In this document: one piece after another, positions 42,036-49,997 of the stretch
How the letters are laid out: every line of letters begins with the position of its first letter
How positions within the stretch are numbered: the first letter of the stretch is position 1
NCBI GenBank assembly: GCA_002687745.1
Contig: NZBE01000004.1
Span: 1 to 51,496 of the forward strand
DNA from: Acidimicrobiaceae bacterium
GTDB taxonomy: Bacteria; Actinomycetota; Acidimicrobiia; Acidimicrobiales; MedAcidi-G1
Reading direction: 5' to 3'
Length of the DNA: 51,496 bases
Translations under genes and position numbers: made by a program
The notes under the pieces: generated by a model
Told to the model about the DNA's origin: nothing
The model's database searches: none
Seen by the model: only the letters and a program-made list of their open reading frames with translations

Positions 42036-44033
42036 TTAATGGAACAGGGCGCGATCCAGGAAGTCGAAGATCGCCTGGCCGATAGGACGACCGTCGGCAG
42101 TGGTTTCTTCCCACTCATCCCAGATGTGTGAGACATCCTCGAGCGGATGAAACTCGTAGGTGATCCCTGCGGCGATGGTTGCGTCGATGATGCTCACGGC
42201 GTTGGAAAATGCCGTGTCACCACCATCCTCGGTTCCGTGTGCGACGAACAACATGGGTTCACCAGATCCGATTACAGCACCCCTGTCGCATGAACTGGTA
42301 AGCACCCCCGAGAGGTCGATGACAGCGGCGATAGGTGGTCGATTGATTCCAAATTTGTCGGTGCAATAGGCGACGGTAAGCGCGGTGATCGCACCAGCCG
42401 AACCGCCCTTCAGGACGATTCGATCTGTGTCCAGGTTCAACTCATTGGCGTTGGCGATCAGGTAGTCCAGAGCCGTCAGGGTGTCGTCCGTGGCTGCCAC
42501 GAAGGCCCGTACTAGGGCAGGCCCTTCTGAGCCTCCGACAGCGGCGAGGAGACTGTCTACCCGGACACTGGGTGCAGGGTTGTCACGGGCCAATCGGTAG
42601 TCAATGGATGCGACCACCCAACCTCGTGCTGCGGCCTCCCTGACACCGCGTTTCTCCTCTTGTGACGAACAGGACGCTCGTTGGCCTGAACTGAAGGCAC
42701 CACCGTGGATGTGGATGAGCAGTGGTCGGGGGCCCTCATCGCCGGTGTCAGGTATACAGAGATTTAGGAGTAGTTCAACCGAGCTGCCGTCAGCTAGCGC
42801 TCCTGTTCCATAGATAATCCCATCGGAGGCAGTGAATTCGAAGGTCTCACCCAGAGATGGAGTGAAGGCGGCAGGGCCAAGCGTGTCAAGGGTTTGTTGA
42901 GAGGGTCCTGTCGGCGCGGAAATTGTCGGTGGCGGATTGGCCGGCTCGGCCCCTATTCCTCCGGGGGAGGGAATGGCTCCACCCTGACCTGGCTTGGGCA
43001 GGTGAAGCATCCAGTCACTGCCAGAGATCCTGGCAGGACCACAGGTCTGGCTACGGATCGGCTCAGAGGGCTCCCAGTTGCGACCCTCAAATGAGAGGTG
43101 GGTCTCCAACATTCCATCACCGCAAACGGTCAAGCGGATAGAACCGTCGGATTCCATAACAAGGTCGGGATCGCCACCTGGCACTGAAGCCGTCATTTCG
43201 AATCCACCATCTGGGGTTCCGACGAAGAGTTGGATCACCTGTTGGTTGAAGACCTTGGCTGCCAAGACCCACTCGTTGTCGACGACCACCGCCGGATCCT
43301 GGACTCCGGACTCGTCTAGCAATACCTGAAGGGTTTCGAAGTCCTGGCCGTTTTCGGAGCGCATGAGGCAGATCGGTCCCGGCTGACGAGGCGTTCCCGT
43401 GATGCGCATTCCGTTTACAGCCGCCAAGCCGATTCCACCATCCGGGAGCCGGAAGACGTCCGGGTCGATGAAGCCCTCAAACACTTCACCGTCAACCGAG
43501 ATCGGTCCTAGGTCGGTGAACAGGTCATTGGCAAAGGTGGCGTGGTGCGGAACGTTGTCTCGGGCATTCATGGCCCAGATATGGGCGACACCGTCAATCA
43601 TTAGCCCGTCACCCACCGACCAACCGGTACCAAGTAGTTGCTGGTTAGCAATCTGGTTATCCACGAGGCGTCCGATCCAGAGCTCGTGCTCGGAGATGCC
43701 CTCCGCGAAGCCGGGTGTCCGGCGTTTGATGTCCGAACAGCCCGGGATCAACGGATTGCTGGCAACCGCCTCTGTGCTGGTTGCGGTCGGGTCGGTGACC
43801 GTGCTGATCGGCGGTGTCGTCGTGGGGGGAGTGGTGGTGGCTGGAGTTTCACTGCTAGTTGGTGTGGTTGATGTAGTTGGTGTCGTCGTGGGGGGAGTGG
43901 TGGTGGCTGGAGTTTCACTGCTAGTTGATGTGGTTGACGTGGTTGCCGTTGTGGCTACTGGTTCCATGGAGATGGCATCTCCTGAACAGCCCGCACTCAA
44001 CAGCACAGCAAACAGGAAACAACTTCTTTGCAT
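42036..44033 (-). CDS. Surface lipoprotein: propeller-like domain fused to esterase
   Basis: Lipoprotein of 665 residues. The signal peptide ends in lipobox SAGC (residue 16). A Thr/Pro/Ser linker with a 22-residue tandem duplication follows (about residues 30-75). Residues 95-350 look like a five-bladed propeller of the GH43/GH32 style (FIDPDVFRLPDGGIG, VQDPAVVVDNEWVLA, GGDPDLVMESDGSIRL). The C-terminal 270 residues are an alpha/beta esterase with HGGAF at 443-447, nucleophile GGSAG (Ser545) and His636 in VSHIWDEW. GAGGA is seven bases before the ATG. The two-domain arrangement is unusual; it may act on an acylated glycan outside the cell (inference). Base composition is AT-richer than men or pnt. 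Confidence 0.8.
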   Translation of the reverse strand: MQRSCFLFAVLLSAGCSGDAISMEPVATTATTSTTSTSSETPATTTPPTTTPTTSTTPTSSETPATTTPPTTTPPISTVTDPTATSTEAVASNPLIPGCSDIKRRTPGFAEGISEHELWIGRLVDNQIANQQLLGTGWSVGDGLMIDGVAHIWAMNARDNVPHHATFANDLFTDLGPISVDGEVFEGFIDPDVFRLPDGGIGLAAVNGMRITGTPRQPGPICLMRSENGQDFETLQVLLDESGVQDPAVVVDNEWVLAAKVFNQQVIQLFVGTPDGGFEMTASVPGGDPDLVMESDGSIRLTVCGDGMLETHLSFEGRNWEPSEPIRSQTCGPARISGSDWMLHLPKPGQGGAIPSPGGIGAEPANPPPTISAPTGPSQQTLDTLGPAAFTPSLGETFEFTASDGIIYGTGALADGSSVELLLNLCIPDTGDEGPRPLLIHIHGGAFSSGQRASCSSQEEKRGVREAAARGWVVASIDYRLARDNPAPSVRVDSLLAAVGGSEGPALVRAFVAATDDTLTALDYLIANANELNLDTDRIVLKGGSAGAITALTVAYCTDKFGINRPPIAAVIDLSGVLTSSCDRGAVIGSGEPMLFVAHGTEDGGDTAFSNAVSIIDATIAAGITYEFHPLEDVSHIWDEWEETTADGRPIGQAIFDFLDRALFH
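43813..43944 (-). repeat. 66-bp tandem duplication in the lipoprotein linker
   Basis: Two copies of a 66-bp unit, 43813-43878 and 43879-43944, differ at only a few positions near their ends. The period is 22 codons and encodes a SSETPATTTPPTTTP-type block. The near identity points to a recent duplication, and copy number may vary between strains. Confidence 0.85.
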
Positions 44034-44155
44034 AGGCTCATCCTCACAGGAATGACCATGCGTGGTCCAGCCATTGTTGAGTCACCCAGGACAGGGTGGA
44101 ACCGTTTGGCCTAATCTGCTTTCGTGGCATCAGCGAGACCGACTGACCTGAGAAC

Positions 44156-45079
44156 ATGGCCATAGACAGTCTGCAATCCGCCCTCCCGCCCGATCCTCCT
44201 GACTTTGGGCCCCGTGAGTTTCCAGCGGCCCTGGTGAATGTCACCAATCGGTGCAACCTGAAGTGCACGCACTGCTTCGTCTACCGCGATGCCAACCCCA
44301 ACGCTTCGATCGACAAGATGGACGATGCCACGATGCTCCATCAACTGGAAGTGCTGCGGGACCGACATGGGATAGAGAGCATGCTCTTCATGGGTGGAGA
44401 GCCAATGGTGCGCCGCAAACTGGTCTTGGCGGCCATGAGTCTCTTCGAGGACTCCTCCATTGCGACCAACGGAACCTACGGGATCCCGTCCACCCCAGGG
44501 CGTCTGGTCAGTGTGTCCCTCGATGGCCCCTCAGAAGAGAATGATGCGATCCGGGGACAGGGAGTCTTTGAGCGGGTAGAGCAGGCAGTCAGAGGACGTG
44601 ACCGCGAAGATGGCACCATCGTGATGCTCCAGATGGCCGTCACCAAGGAGAACTCACCAAGCATCGAACGGTTCGTCGACGTGGTGGCCGATTGGCCCGT
44701 GGACGGCGTTGCCTTCACCTTCTACGTTCCGCGAAAAGGGGAATGCAGCGGCCAGGCATGGGAAACCAATCAGGAACGAGATGAAGTTGTTGAGCGTGTC
44801 ATAGCCCTCAAGGAGGCCTACCCCGACCTCGTTAGAGCGAACGTCGCGACCCTCAGGTTGATGAAGTCTGACCAGTGCGGTGCTTACGTCGGTGATCGCT
44901 GCGCCTTGAAGGCGATGCTGCCGCTCTACGTCGGCGACGGTGGAGTGTTTGAGAGGACCTTTTGTTGTTACGGCAACGACGTTGACTGCAACCGGTGTGG
45001 TGCCTACGCGGTGTTCAACGCTGTGCGTCACCGCGGGTGGGGCTCCACACCAGGTCCGACCACACCCGTGAGCGACTGA
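44156..45079 (+). CDS. Orphan radical SAM protein
   Basis: Radical SAM enzyme of 307 residues. The [4Fe-4S] motif CNLKCTHC gives Cys33, Cys37 and Cys40; MLFMGGEPM is the GGE motif that binds SAM, and VSVSLDGPSEENDAIRG is the next family block. The C-terminal part has a Cys-rich stretch (DQCGAYVGDRCALK, then FCCYGNDVDCNRCGAY) that could hold an auxiliary cluster as in SPASM/Twitch proteins. No peptide precursor or partner gene is apparent next to it. The start is ATG at 44156 with weak GAGAA upstream. Function unknown; peptide or cofactor maturation is possible. Confidence 0.8.
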   Translation: MAIDSLQSALPPDPPDFGPREFPAALVNVTNRCNLKCTHCFVYRDANPNASIDKMDDATMLHQLEVLRDRHGIESMLFMGGEPMVRRKLVLAAMSLFEDSSIATNGTYGIPSTPGRLVSVSLDGPSEENDAIRGQGVFERVEQAVRGRDREDGTIVMLQMAVTKENSPSIERFVDVVADWPVDGVAFTFYVPRKGECSGQAWETNQERDEVVERVIALKEAYPDLVRANVATLRLMKSDQCGAYVGDRCALKAMLPLYVGDGGVFERTFCCYGNDVDCNRCGAYAVFNAVRHRGWGSTPGPTTPVSD

Positions 45080-45105
45080 TCGAATCAATGCGGCCACCGC
45101 GTAAC

Positions 45106-45111
45106 TAGGCT
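45106..45111 (+). promoter_or_regulatory. Possible -10 element of a leaderless transcript
   Basis: TAGGCT (TAnnnT type) ends seven bases before the ATG of the F420-type oxidoreductase, which has no ribosome-binding site. This agrees with a leaderless start. No -35 element was identified. Confidence 0.35.
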
Positions 45112-45118
45112 CACCTTC

Positions 45119-45886
45119 ATGACGAACATAAAGGTTGGTGCCGTTATACGTCCCCAGGCCACGAGCGTCGAGGCCATGCGGAGTGCATGGACCGGGGCCG
45201 ATGCCATGGGTGCCGACTCGATCTGGACGTGGGACCACTTCTTTCCCTTGTTCGGCGACATGGATGCCGAGCACTTCGAGGGATGGACCCTGTTGTCGAC
45301 GATGGCGGCCGACACGAACAACGCCATGGTCGGGATGATGGTCACCTGCAACGGCTACCGGAACCCGGAACTGCTGGCTGACATGGCCCGCACCCTCGAC
45401 CACGTCAGCGGCGGGCGTATGTACCTCGGAATCGGGTCCGGCTGGTTTGAGCGCGACTACAACGAGTACGGCTACGAGTTCGATACGGCCATCGGCCGGC
45501 TGCGCAAGCTTGAAGCCGACCTGCCCCGCATGAGATCCAGGCTCTCCAAGGTGAACCCGCCTCCAATGGGGCACCTACCCATACTCATCGGCGGCAAGGG
45601 CGAGAAGGTCACCCTGCGCCTAGTGGCCGAACACGCCGATTCATGGAACACGTTCGGGCCACCGGAGAACTACGGGCGCCTCTCGGGAATCCTGGATGAG
45701 TGGTGTGAGAAGGTCGGCCGCAATCCCGGCGAGATCGAGCGGACCGTGTCTGTCCAGGCCGACGATGTCCACGACGTGGGCCGCTACGTGGATGCCGGTG
45801 CCGACCACGTGATAGTCGCCCTCAATGCACCGTTCGACCTGTCTCCGCTCGCTTCGCTGATCGAACAGCGCGACGCTCTGGTCTGA
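45119..45886 (+). CDS. LLM-class, probably F420-dependent, oxidoreductase
   Basis: Luciferase-like TIM-barrel protein of 255 residues. DSIWTWDHFFPLFGD near residue 33, VTCNGYRNPELLADMARTLDHVSGGRMYLGIGSGW at about 75-110 and HLPILIGGKGEKVTLRLVAEHAD near 157 are the family's cofactor and substrate strands. Shorter than the copy at 1421-2392 and not a close duplicate. Actinobacterial members mainly use F420. No ribosome site is seen; a -10-like hexamer just upstream suggests leaderless translation. Convergent with the lipoprotein protease gene. Confidence 0.85.
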   Translation: MTNIKVGAVIRPQATSVEAMRSAWTGADAMGADSIWTWDHFFPLFGDMDAEHFEGWTLLSTMAADTNNAMVGMMVTCNGYRNPELLADMARTLDHVSGGRMYLGIGSGWFERDYNEYGYEFDTAIGRLRKLEADLPRMRSRLSKVNPPPMGHLPILIGGKGEKVTLRLVAEHADSWNTFGPPENYGRLSGILDEWCEKVGRNPGEIERTVSVQADDVHDVGRYVDAGADHVIVALNAPFDLSPLASLIEQRDALV

Positions 45887-45898
45887 GTCCTCTCAGCA

Positions 45899-47191
45899 TC
45901 ATGGAACGCGGCTCCACGAGTCTTCGATGGCATTCGCGCCGACGGGGTCGTGGGTGACGACGTCGGCCCTGTTGAAGGGGAAGTAGTCGTTGGAGTCAAA
46001 CCAGGCCTCTGACAGTTCGGCGAAGTACTCGGCGTCATCGGTGGCTGCATAGGCCCTCTCGTCCTCGCCGTAGAGGTAGGGGACCGAGTCGTAGAGGTCG
46101 TCGGACATGGCTGCCGCGTACGCCGACATGATCCTCGTGCCCGACCAGCACGGGTCGTAGGCGAGGCAGTGCCATGCGTGTGCCAACTCGTGGATGGCGA
46201 AGCCCTCGGATTCCTCGTATGCGAGCTCCTCCTCGATGGCGTCGACGCTGACCCGGACACCGTTCACGTAGGGGAGGTCGAGGCTGCCCGGATCCTGGAC
46301 GTCCTCCATGTAGATGGCCATGTTCTCAGGGTCCTTGAACGAGATATCGATCCAGACAGGTGTGTGCCGCAGGGTGCCTATCGAGGAATGGGGCAGAAGG
46401 TCGGCCGCCAGGTCCATCTCGGCCTGGACGTATCTGATCGTCCTCTCAGCCAGCCCCGGGGTGTCATAGACGAGGCACTCCACGTAGACGGTCCACCAGG
46501 CCATCTGGTGGCGCTCATGTACCAGCGGTCGACGGGTTGAGGAGTCACCACAGTCCTCGACGACCTCCAGGCCCCGGTCGTGGCGTCGGACTACCAGGAC
46601 ATCACCCGAGTAGACGGTCAGGTAGGTGGTGCGGCGGGAGAACGACTGGACGTGGTGCTCAACGCCCTCGTCGTCCAGCCAGTAGACGGCGAAGGGTCCA
46701 CCGTCCCAGGGGCCGGGTGCAGCTACCCGGATCTCCACCTCGTCGCCCAGGAACTCGGGAACCAGGCCTTCTGCGGTTTCACAGGATTCAGGGGCGGCGA
46801 CCATGCCGATGTCGGTCTGTAGCGGGTCCAGCGCGTAGTCGAACAGGGTCGTGGGAGCGATCTCGCCGTTCCGGGGTGTCACCACGATGACCTCGATGCA
46901 CGCACCCGGTTCCATCGGAAGGCTCGGCTCCGGAAGGGTCGTGGTCGTAGTCGGGGGAGCTTGGGTGGTCGTGGTGGTAGTCGTTGTCGTGGTGGATGAA
47001 GTGGAGGTCGAGGTGGTGGTTGGTGCCCGAGTTGTCGTGGCTGGCACAGCAGTCGTCGTGACCGGAGGCGAGGTCGTGGTTGTCGTAGTAGCAACTACAG
47101 GTAGGCCCGACAAGGCAATACTCGACAGATCTGGAGGGGAGCAGGCAGAAGCCACCAGTAGCAGGGCAATACCCGCCGAGGGGAGTCTCAC
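45899..47191 (-). CDS. Surface lipoprotein with HELAH zinc-protease motif
   Basis: Lipoprotein of about 430 residues. Signal peptide PSAGIALLLVASAC with lipobox, then a long Thr-rich linker (about residues 35-90) and a globular domain. The motif AIHELAHAWHC (HExxH-like, HELAH at about residue 334) is followed by AEYFAELSEAWFDSNDYFPF, whose Glu residues fit the third zinc ligand of a gluzincin. I do not recognise a defined peptidase family. The start is uncertain: GTG at 47191 gives a neat signal peptide; a TTG at 47242 would add 17 residues. Likely an outer-surface protease or a relative that only binds zinc. Confidence 0.7.
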   Translation of the reverse strand: MRLPSAGIALLLVASACSPPDLSSIALSGLPVVATTTTTTSPPVTTTAVPATTTRAPTTTSTSTSSTTTTTTTTTTQAPPTTTTTLPEPSLPMEPGACIEVIVVTPRNGEIAPTTLFDYALDPLQTDIGMVAAPESCETAEGLVPEFLGDEVEIRVAAPGPWDGGPFAVYWLDDEGVEHHVQSFSRRTTYLTVYSGDVLVVRRHDRGLEVVEDCGDSSTRRPLVHERHQMAWWTVYVECLVYDTPGLAERTIRYVQAEMDLAADLLPHSSIGTLRHTPVWIDISFKDPENMAIYMEDVQDPGSLDLPYVNGVRVSVDAIEEELAYEESEGFAIHELAHAWHCLAYDPCWSGTRIMSAYAAAMSDDLYDSVPYLYGEDERAYAATDDAEYFAELSEAWFDSNDYFPFNRADVVTHDPVGANAIEDSWSRVP

Positions 47192-47268
47192 AAGACAAGT
47201 GTGGCATGGCACCAAGCAGTCCCGACGGGTACGCCCCCACAAGTGTCCCTATTGGCACAAGATGACAC

Positions 47269-47727
47269 CTAGTGGTTTGCCCTCCACTCTTCAGGCCAGA
47301 CCTCGGAACCAAAGTGCCACTCATCGGTTCGGTATGTGATCCCCGTTGCAGAGCCAACTAGTTCCCCGCCAACATGGAGTTCCAGGTGGTGGTTGGCAAT
47401 GCGACGTGTCCGACTTGTCTCACTTGCGGTTGCGATGACCTCGTCACCGGGAGTGACACCGCGGTGGTATGCGATGTCCACCTGGATGGCAAGGGCAATC
47501 CGACCGTGGCCGTTGGATGCGAACGACAGGGCAATATCGGCCAGCGTGAAAAGGGTTCCTCCGTGGACGACCCCCATGAAGTTGGCATCTGGGTTGTCCA
47601 CAACCGTGCTGACAGTGGCGTGGCCTGGGTGCCAACGAATTAGTTCTGCTCCTAGGCGCGTAGCGACGTTGTCGGAGCGAAAGAGGTCATCAAGGCGCCT
47701 GCGGAGGTCATCAGGAAGATCAGCCAC
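47269..47727 (-). CDS. PaaI-type hotdog thioesterase
   Basis: Acyl-CoA thioesterase of 152 residues with the hotdog fold. The motif NFMGVVHGGTLFTLADIALSFAS (near residues 49-71) has the HGG turn and the Asp that marks PaaI-type enzymes, and LAIQVDIAYHRGVTPGDEV is the following strand. The GTG start has no ribosome site, but TACTGT ends six bases upstream (47734-47739), so the transcript is probably leaderless. Cytoplasmic; substrate, probably an aryl- or acyl-CoA, not determined. Confidence 0.86.
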   Translation of the reverse strand: MADLPDDLRRRLDDLFRSDNVATRLGAELIRWHPGHATVSTVVDNPDANFMGVVHGGTLFTLADIALSFASNGHGRIALAIQVDIAYHRGVTPGDEVIATASETSRTRRIANHHLELHVGGELVGSATGITYRTDEWHFGSEVWPEEWRANH

Positions 47728-47733
47728 GCCGGG

Positions 47734-47739
47734 ACAGTA
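47734..47739 (-). promoter_or_regulatory. -10 element of a leaderless transcript
   Basis: TACTGT on the minus strand ends six bases before the GTG start of the thioesterase gene, the same geometry as TACAAT before the MerR gene. No convincing -35 element. Confidence 0.4.
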
Positions 47740-47839
47740 GCGTTCGCCTCGGCGATTAATGCAACGCGGTAGCGAAGCCCCCGACTGCAGTTATGAGGAT
47801 CCCAGGGGGGGTTGGTCGTCTCTAGAGGGAAAGGCCCGT

Positions 47840-48154
47840 TTAGTCCTGAAGAGCGTCGTAGAAGACTGTCGTTCCCTTCATCTGCAGGTCTGGGTATGCC
47901 TCGGCGACAGCTTCCATGGTCTGGGACCACCACTCATGGGCCCGCATGGCATCCATGAACTTCCCGTGGGCCTCGTGTGAGTCAAAGTCGATCGCGTAGT
48001 GGGCCACCCCTAGTTCACCGTTCGAATCTCGCATAAGCCTGGGGTTCCTTGCCCCCAGGGACTCGTGTATCTCAATTGCCGCCTTGGAACCTGCCACCAC
48101 CAGCGTTATTGCAGTTGGAGTTCCCTCCCATGTTGTTACCGCCGTTACCGTCAT
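47840..48154 (-). CDS. Small dimeric alpha/beta-barrel-like protein
   Basis: Protein of 104 residues of unknown function. The predicted beta-alpha-beta-beta-alpha-beta order and the segment IEIHESLGARNPRLMRD, with GVAHYAIDFDSHEAHGKFMDAM after it, resemble ferredoxin-like dimeric alpha/beta-barrel proteins such as monooxygenase-like or NIPSNAP types. Start ATG with GGGGAGA upstream. It is clearly related to the gene at 49346-49717 on the other side of the DMT transporter. No catalytic motif can be named. Confidence 0.7.
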   Translation of the reverse strand: MTVTAVTTWEGTPTAITLVVAGSKAAIEIHESLGARNPRLMRDSNGELGVAHYAIDFDSHEAHGKFMDAMRAHEWWSQTMEAVAEAYPDLQMKGTTVFYDALQD

Positions 48155-48279
48155 TTCAGTCTCCCCAAGTTGTTTTGGCCCCGGCGACGGTAGTCAGTAG
48201 AGCAATGTCCTGCAAGCAGCAACCACCTATCTGTCGAGGAACGTGTTGCTTGCTGGAACACCGTGCATACTTCTGACCC

Positions 48280-49113
48280 ATGTCTGTGGTCTACGCGGTG
48301 CTCGCGACCTTCGCAATTGGGCTGAGCGACTTCTTGGCTTCCGACGTGACGAAGCGCACTCGCTCTAGTGAAGCCACTTCCACGATGTTGTTCTCAGGCG
48401 TCGTGTTAATGGTGGTCACCACCTTGTTCTGGCCCGGCGAGCCCACAGCAACAGACTTGGTTTACGGAGCCTTAGCCGGTGTCGCCAACGGTGTTGCCAT
48501 ATTGCTCTTGTTTGTCGCCTACTCGCGAGCGTCTTTGCACTCCACGGCGCCGGTAGCGGCGGTGGTGATGTCGTGTGGCCCGGTGCTGTGGGATGTTCTC
48601 GTCTTGGGCAACATGCCGTCGACGGTTGGATCGGTCGGGCTCTCGTTGGGCATCGTTGCTATTGCGCTGTCGTCATATGAGCGAGGCCAATCTGGTAGCG
48701 GGTTCTCAGGGGTCTTCGTGGCGGCCTTGGCCGGGATTGCCTTCAGCGTCCTGTTGATCCTGCTCAACTACATCGGAGATGCTGCCGGGGGGTCGCCCCT
48801 GTTGGTTCAACGTTTCGTGGCCTTCCTCATAGCGATGTCAGTTTCTCGATCTACTGGACCCCGTATCTTTCCCAAGGCGCGAGCCGATTTCATCACGTCC
48901 CTATGGGTCGGCGCATTTGCGGCTGGTGCGGTGATCCTGTTCATCATGGCCATAAGGGAAGGCAGTCTGGCTGTGGCTGGCGTCGTGGGCTCGCAGTACG
49001 CCGCAGTGGCAGTGCTCCTTGGTGTCTTAGTGCGTGGCCAGAGGATGTGGTGGTGGCAGGGATTGGGACTCGGTGGGTCAAGCATCGCAGTAGCCCTGAT
49101 CGCGATTGGATGA
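48280..49113 (+). CDS. EamA/DMT-family transporter
   Basis: Inner-membrane protein of 277 residues with about nine to ten helices in two repeats, typical of drug/metabolite exporters. The first helix (VVYAVLATFAIGLSDFLAS) starts at once. VAYSRASLHSTAPVAAVVMSCGPV and its counterpart FIMAIREGSLAVAGVVGSQYAAVAVLLGVL are the paired EamA signature helices of the two halves. CATACT lies eight bases before the ATG with no ribosome site, again suggesting leaderless expression. Flanked by two related small barrel proteins. Substrate unknown. Confidence 0.85.
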   Translation: MSVVYAVLATFAIGLSDFLASDVTKRTRSSEATSTMLFSGVVLMVVTTLFWPGEPTATDLVYGALAGVANGVAILLLFVAYSRASLHSTAPVAAVVMSCGPVLWDVLVLGNMPSTVGSVGLSLGIVAIALSSYERGQSGSGFSGVFVAALAGIAFSVLLILLNYIGDAAGGSPLLVQRFVAFLIAMSVSRSTGPRIFPKARADFITSLWVGAFAAGAVILFIMAIREGSLAVAGVVGSQYAAVAVLLGVLVRGQRMWWWQGLGLGGSSIAVALIAIG

Positions 49114-49345
49114 GAGTCGAGTTCAAAGAGTGACCCACCACCTCACATTGCCTTGTCTGACCTGGTCGACTAGCCCGTGACAACCAACTAGGCCAGTGAG
49201 AGTTCGAGTTGTCGCTGAATCACCAGGGCCAGAAGTGATCACCACCGTTTGGTGCAGTGGGCCAGGTACGGCCGGTGCCGACTACGTGTACGTGTTAGCG
49301 GGCCATACAGCGGAAACCATGATCCTCGGGGAACCCATCGGTGGA

Positions 49346-49717
49346 TTAGGAAAACAGGTTTAGGCCAGTATCCGAACTGATGAGTCGAGCGGGTGGGTCG
49401 GCCACGAACTCCTGTCCCAAGGTGGTCCACTCCGTATCGGAGGTCAGTGCATCCACGAATGTGCCGTATCCAGCAGCGTTCTCGAAGTGGAGCACATAGG
49501 TCATTAGGTGTCCAGGACCTGTGTTGTGGTCGACGAGTGCGGAATTGGTTGCGCCGAGGCGTTTGTGGATTTCAGATGCCCGCCCACAGATGCCGATGAA
49601 ATCACCCTCGCGGCCTTGATGAACTTCCCAGACATGCCTCGATACGTACATCATCTCCTGGTCCCCATTCTGTTTGACGAATACCTCGTTGGTCGGAGGC
49701 TGCACAGATGGTGCCAT
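49346..49717 (-). CDS. Small dimeric alpha/beta-barrel-like protein, second copy
   Basis: Protein of 123 residues related to the gene at 47840-48154: IHKRLGATNSALVDH and MTYVLHFENAAGYGTFVDAL align with the corresponding parts of that protein. The start at 49717 follows GAGAG at a workable distance; an ATG pair 21-22 codons later is an alternative that gives a size closer to the paralog. It faces the DMT transporter across 232 bases in which I see nothing. Function unknown. Confidence 0.6.
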   Translation of the reverse strand: MAPSVQPPTNEVFVKQNGDQEMMYVSRHVWEVHQGREGDFIGICGRASEIHKRLGATNSALVDHNTGPGHLMTYVLHFENAAGYGTFVDALTSDTEWTTLGQEFVADPPARLISSDTGLNLFS

Positions 49718-49828
49718 CAATAACTCTCTGGCTCAAGAACATGCTGGTGGAAACGGTGGACACGCCACCGCTGGACTAGGCCCTAGGTGCAGATACGCAC
49801 AGGCATTGAGGGAACCTGGTTGGACTGG

Positions 49829-49951
49829 TCAGCCACCCAGAGGAGGAAGTGTGAATCGGATCTTCCCACCTGAGGCTTCCCACATGTTGTTGTTGAAGTC
49901 ATCTCCAACCTGGATGGACCAGCCGTCGGGGCCGGCAGTGCATCTGACAAC
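49829..49951 (-). pseudogene. Headless gene fragment (40 codons and stop)
   Basis: On the minus strand a 40-codon stretch reads like the end of a real protein (CTAGPDGWSIQVGDDFNNN, then GGKIRFTLPPLGG and TGA at 49829). Codon use matches the AT-richer region to its left. Upstream of codon 1 the frame passes into the hairpin at 49951-49974 and the GC-rich oxidoreductase sequence, and no natural start is found. It looks like a gene cut by a recombination or assembly boundary. Protein family unknown. Confidence 0.4.
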
Positions 49952-49974
49952 GCTCCGGTCGCGGTGCCGGAGCG
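49951..49974 (-). terminator. Hairpin downstream of the molybdopterin oxidoreductase
   Basis: CGCTCCGG (49951-49958) and CCGGAGCG (49967-49974) form a perfect 8-bp stem with an 8-base loop, 23 bases after the oxidoreductase stop. The following bases in the minus-strand transcript (TTGTCAG) are only weakly U-rich. It coincides with the change in base composition. Confidence 0.55.
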
Positions 49975-49997
49975 ACGGCGGGCGGGCCGGGAGGGGG

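Noticed and set aside
46920-47110. Low-complexity GTGG/GTCGT runs that could look like a repeat array or CRISPR
   Set aside because: They encode a Thr-rich protein linker; there are no regular spacers or conserved direct repeats.
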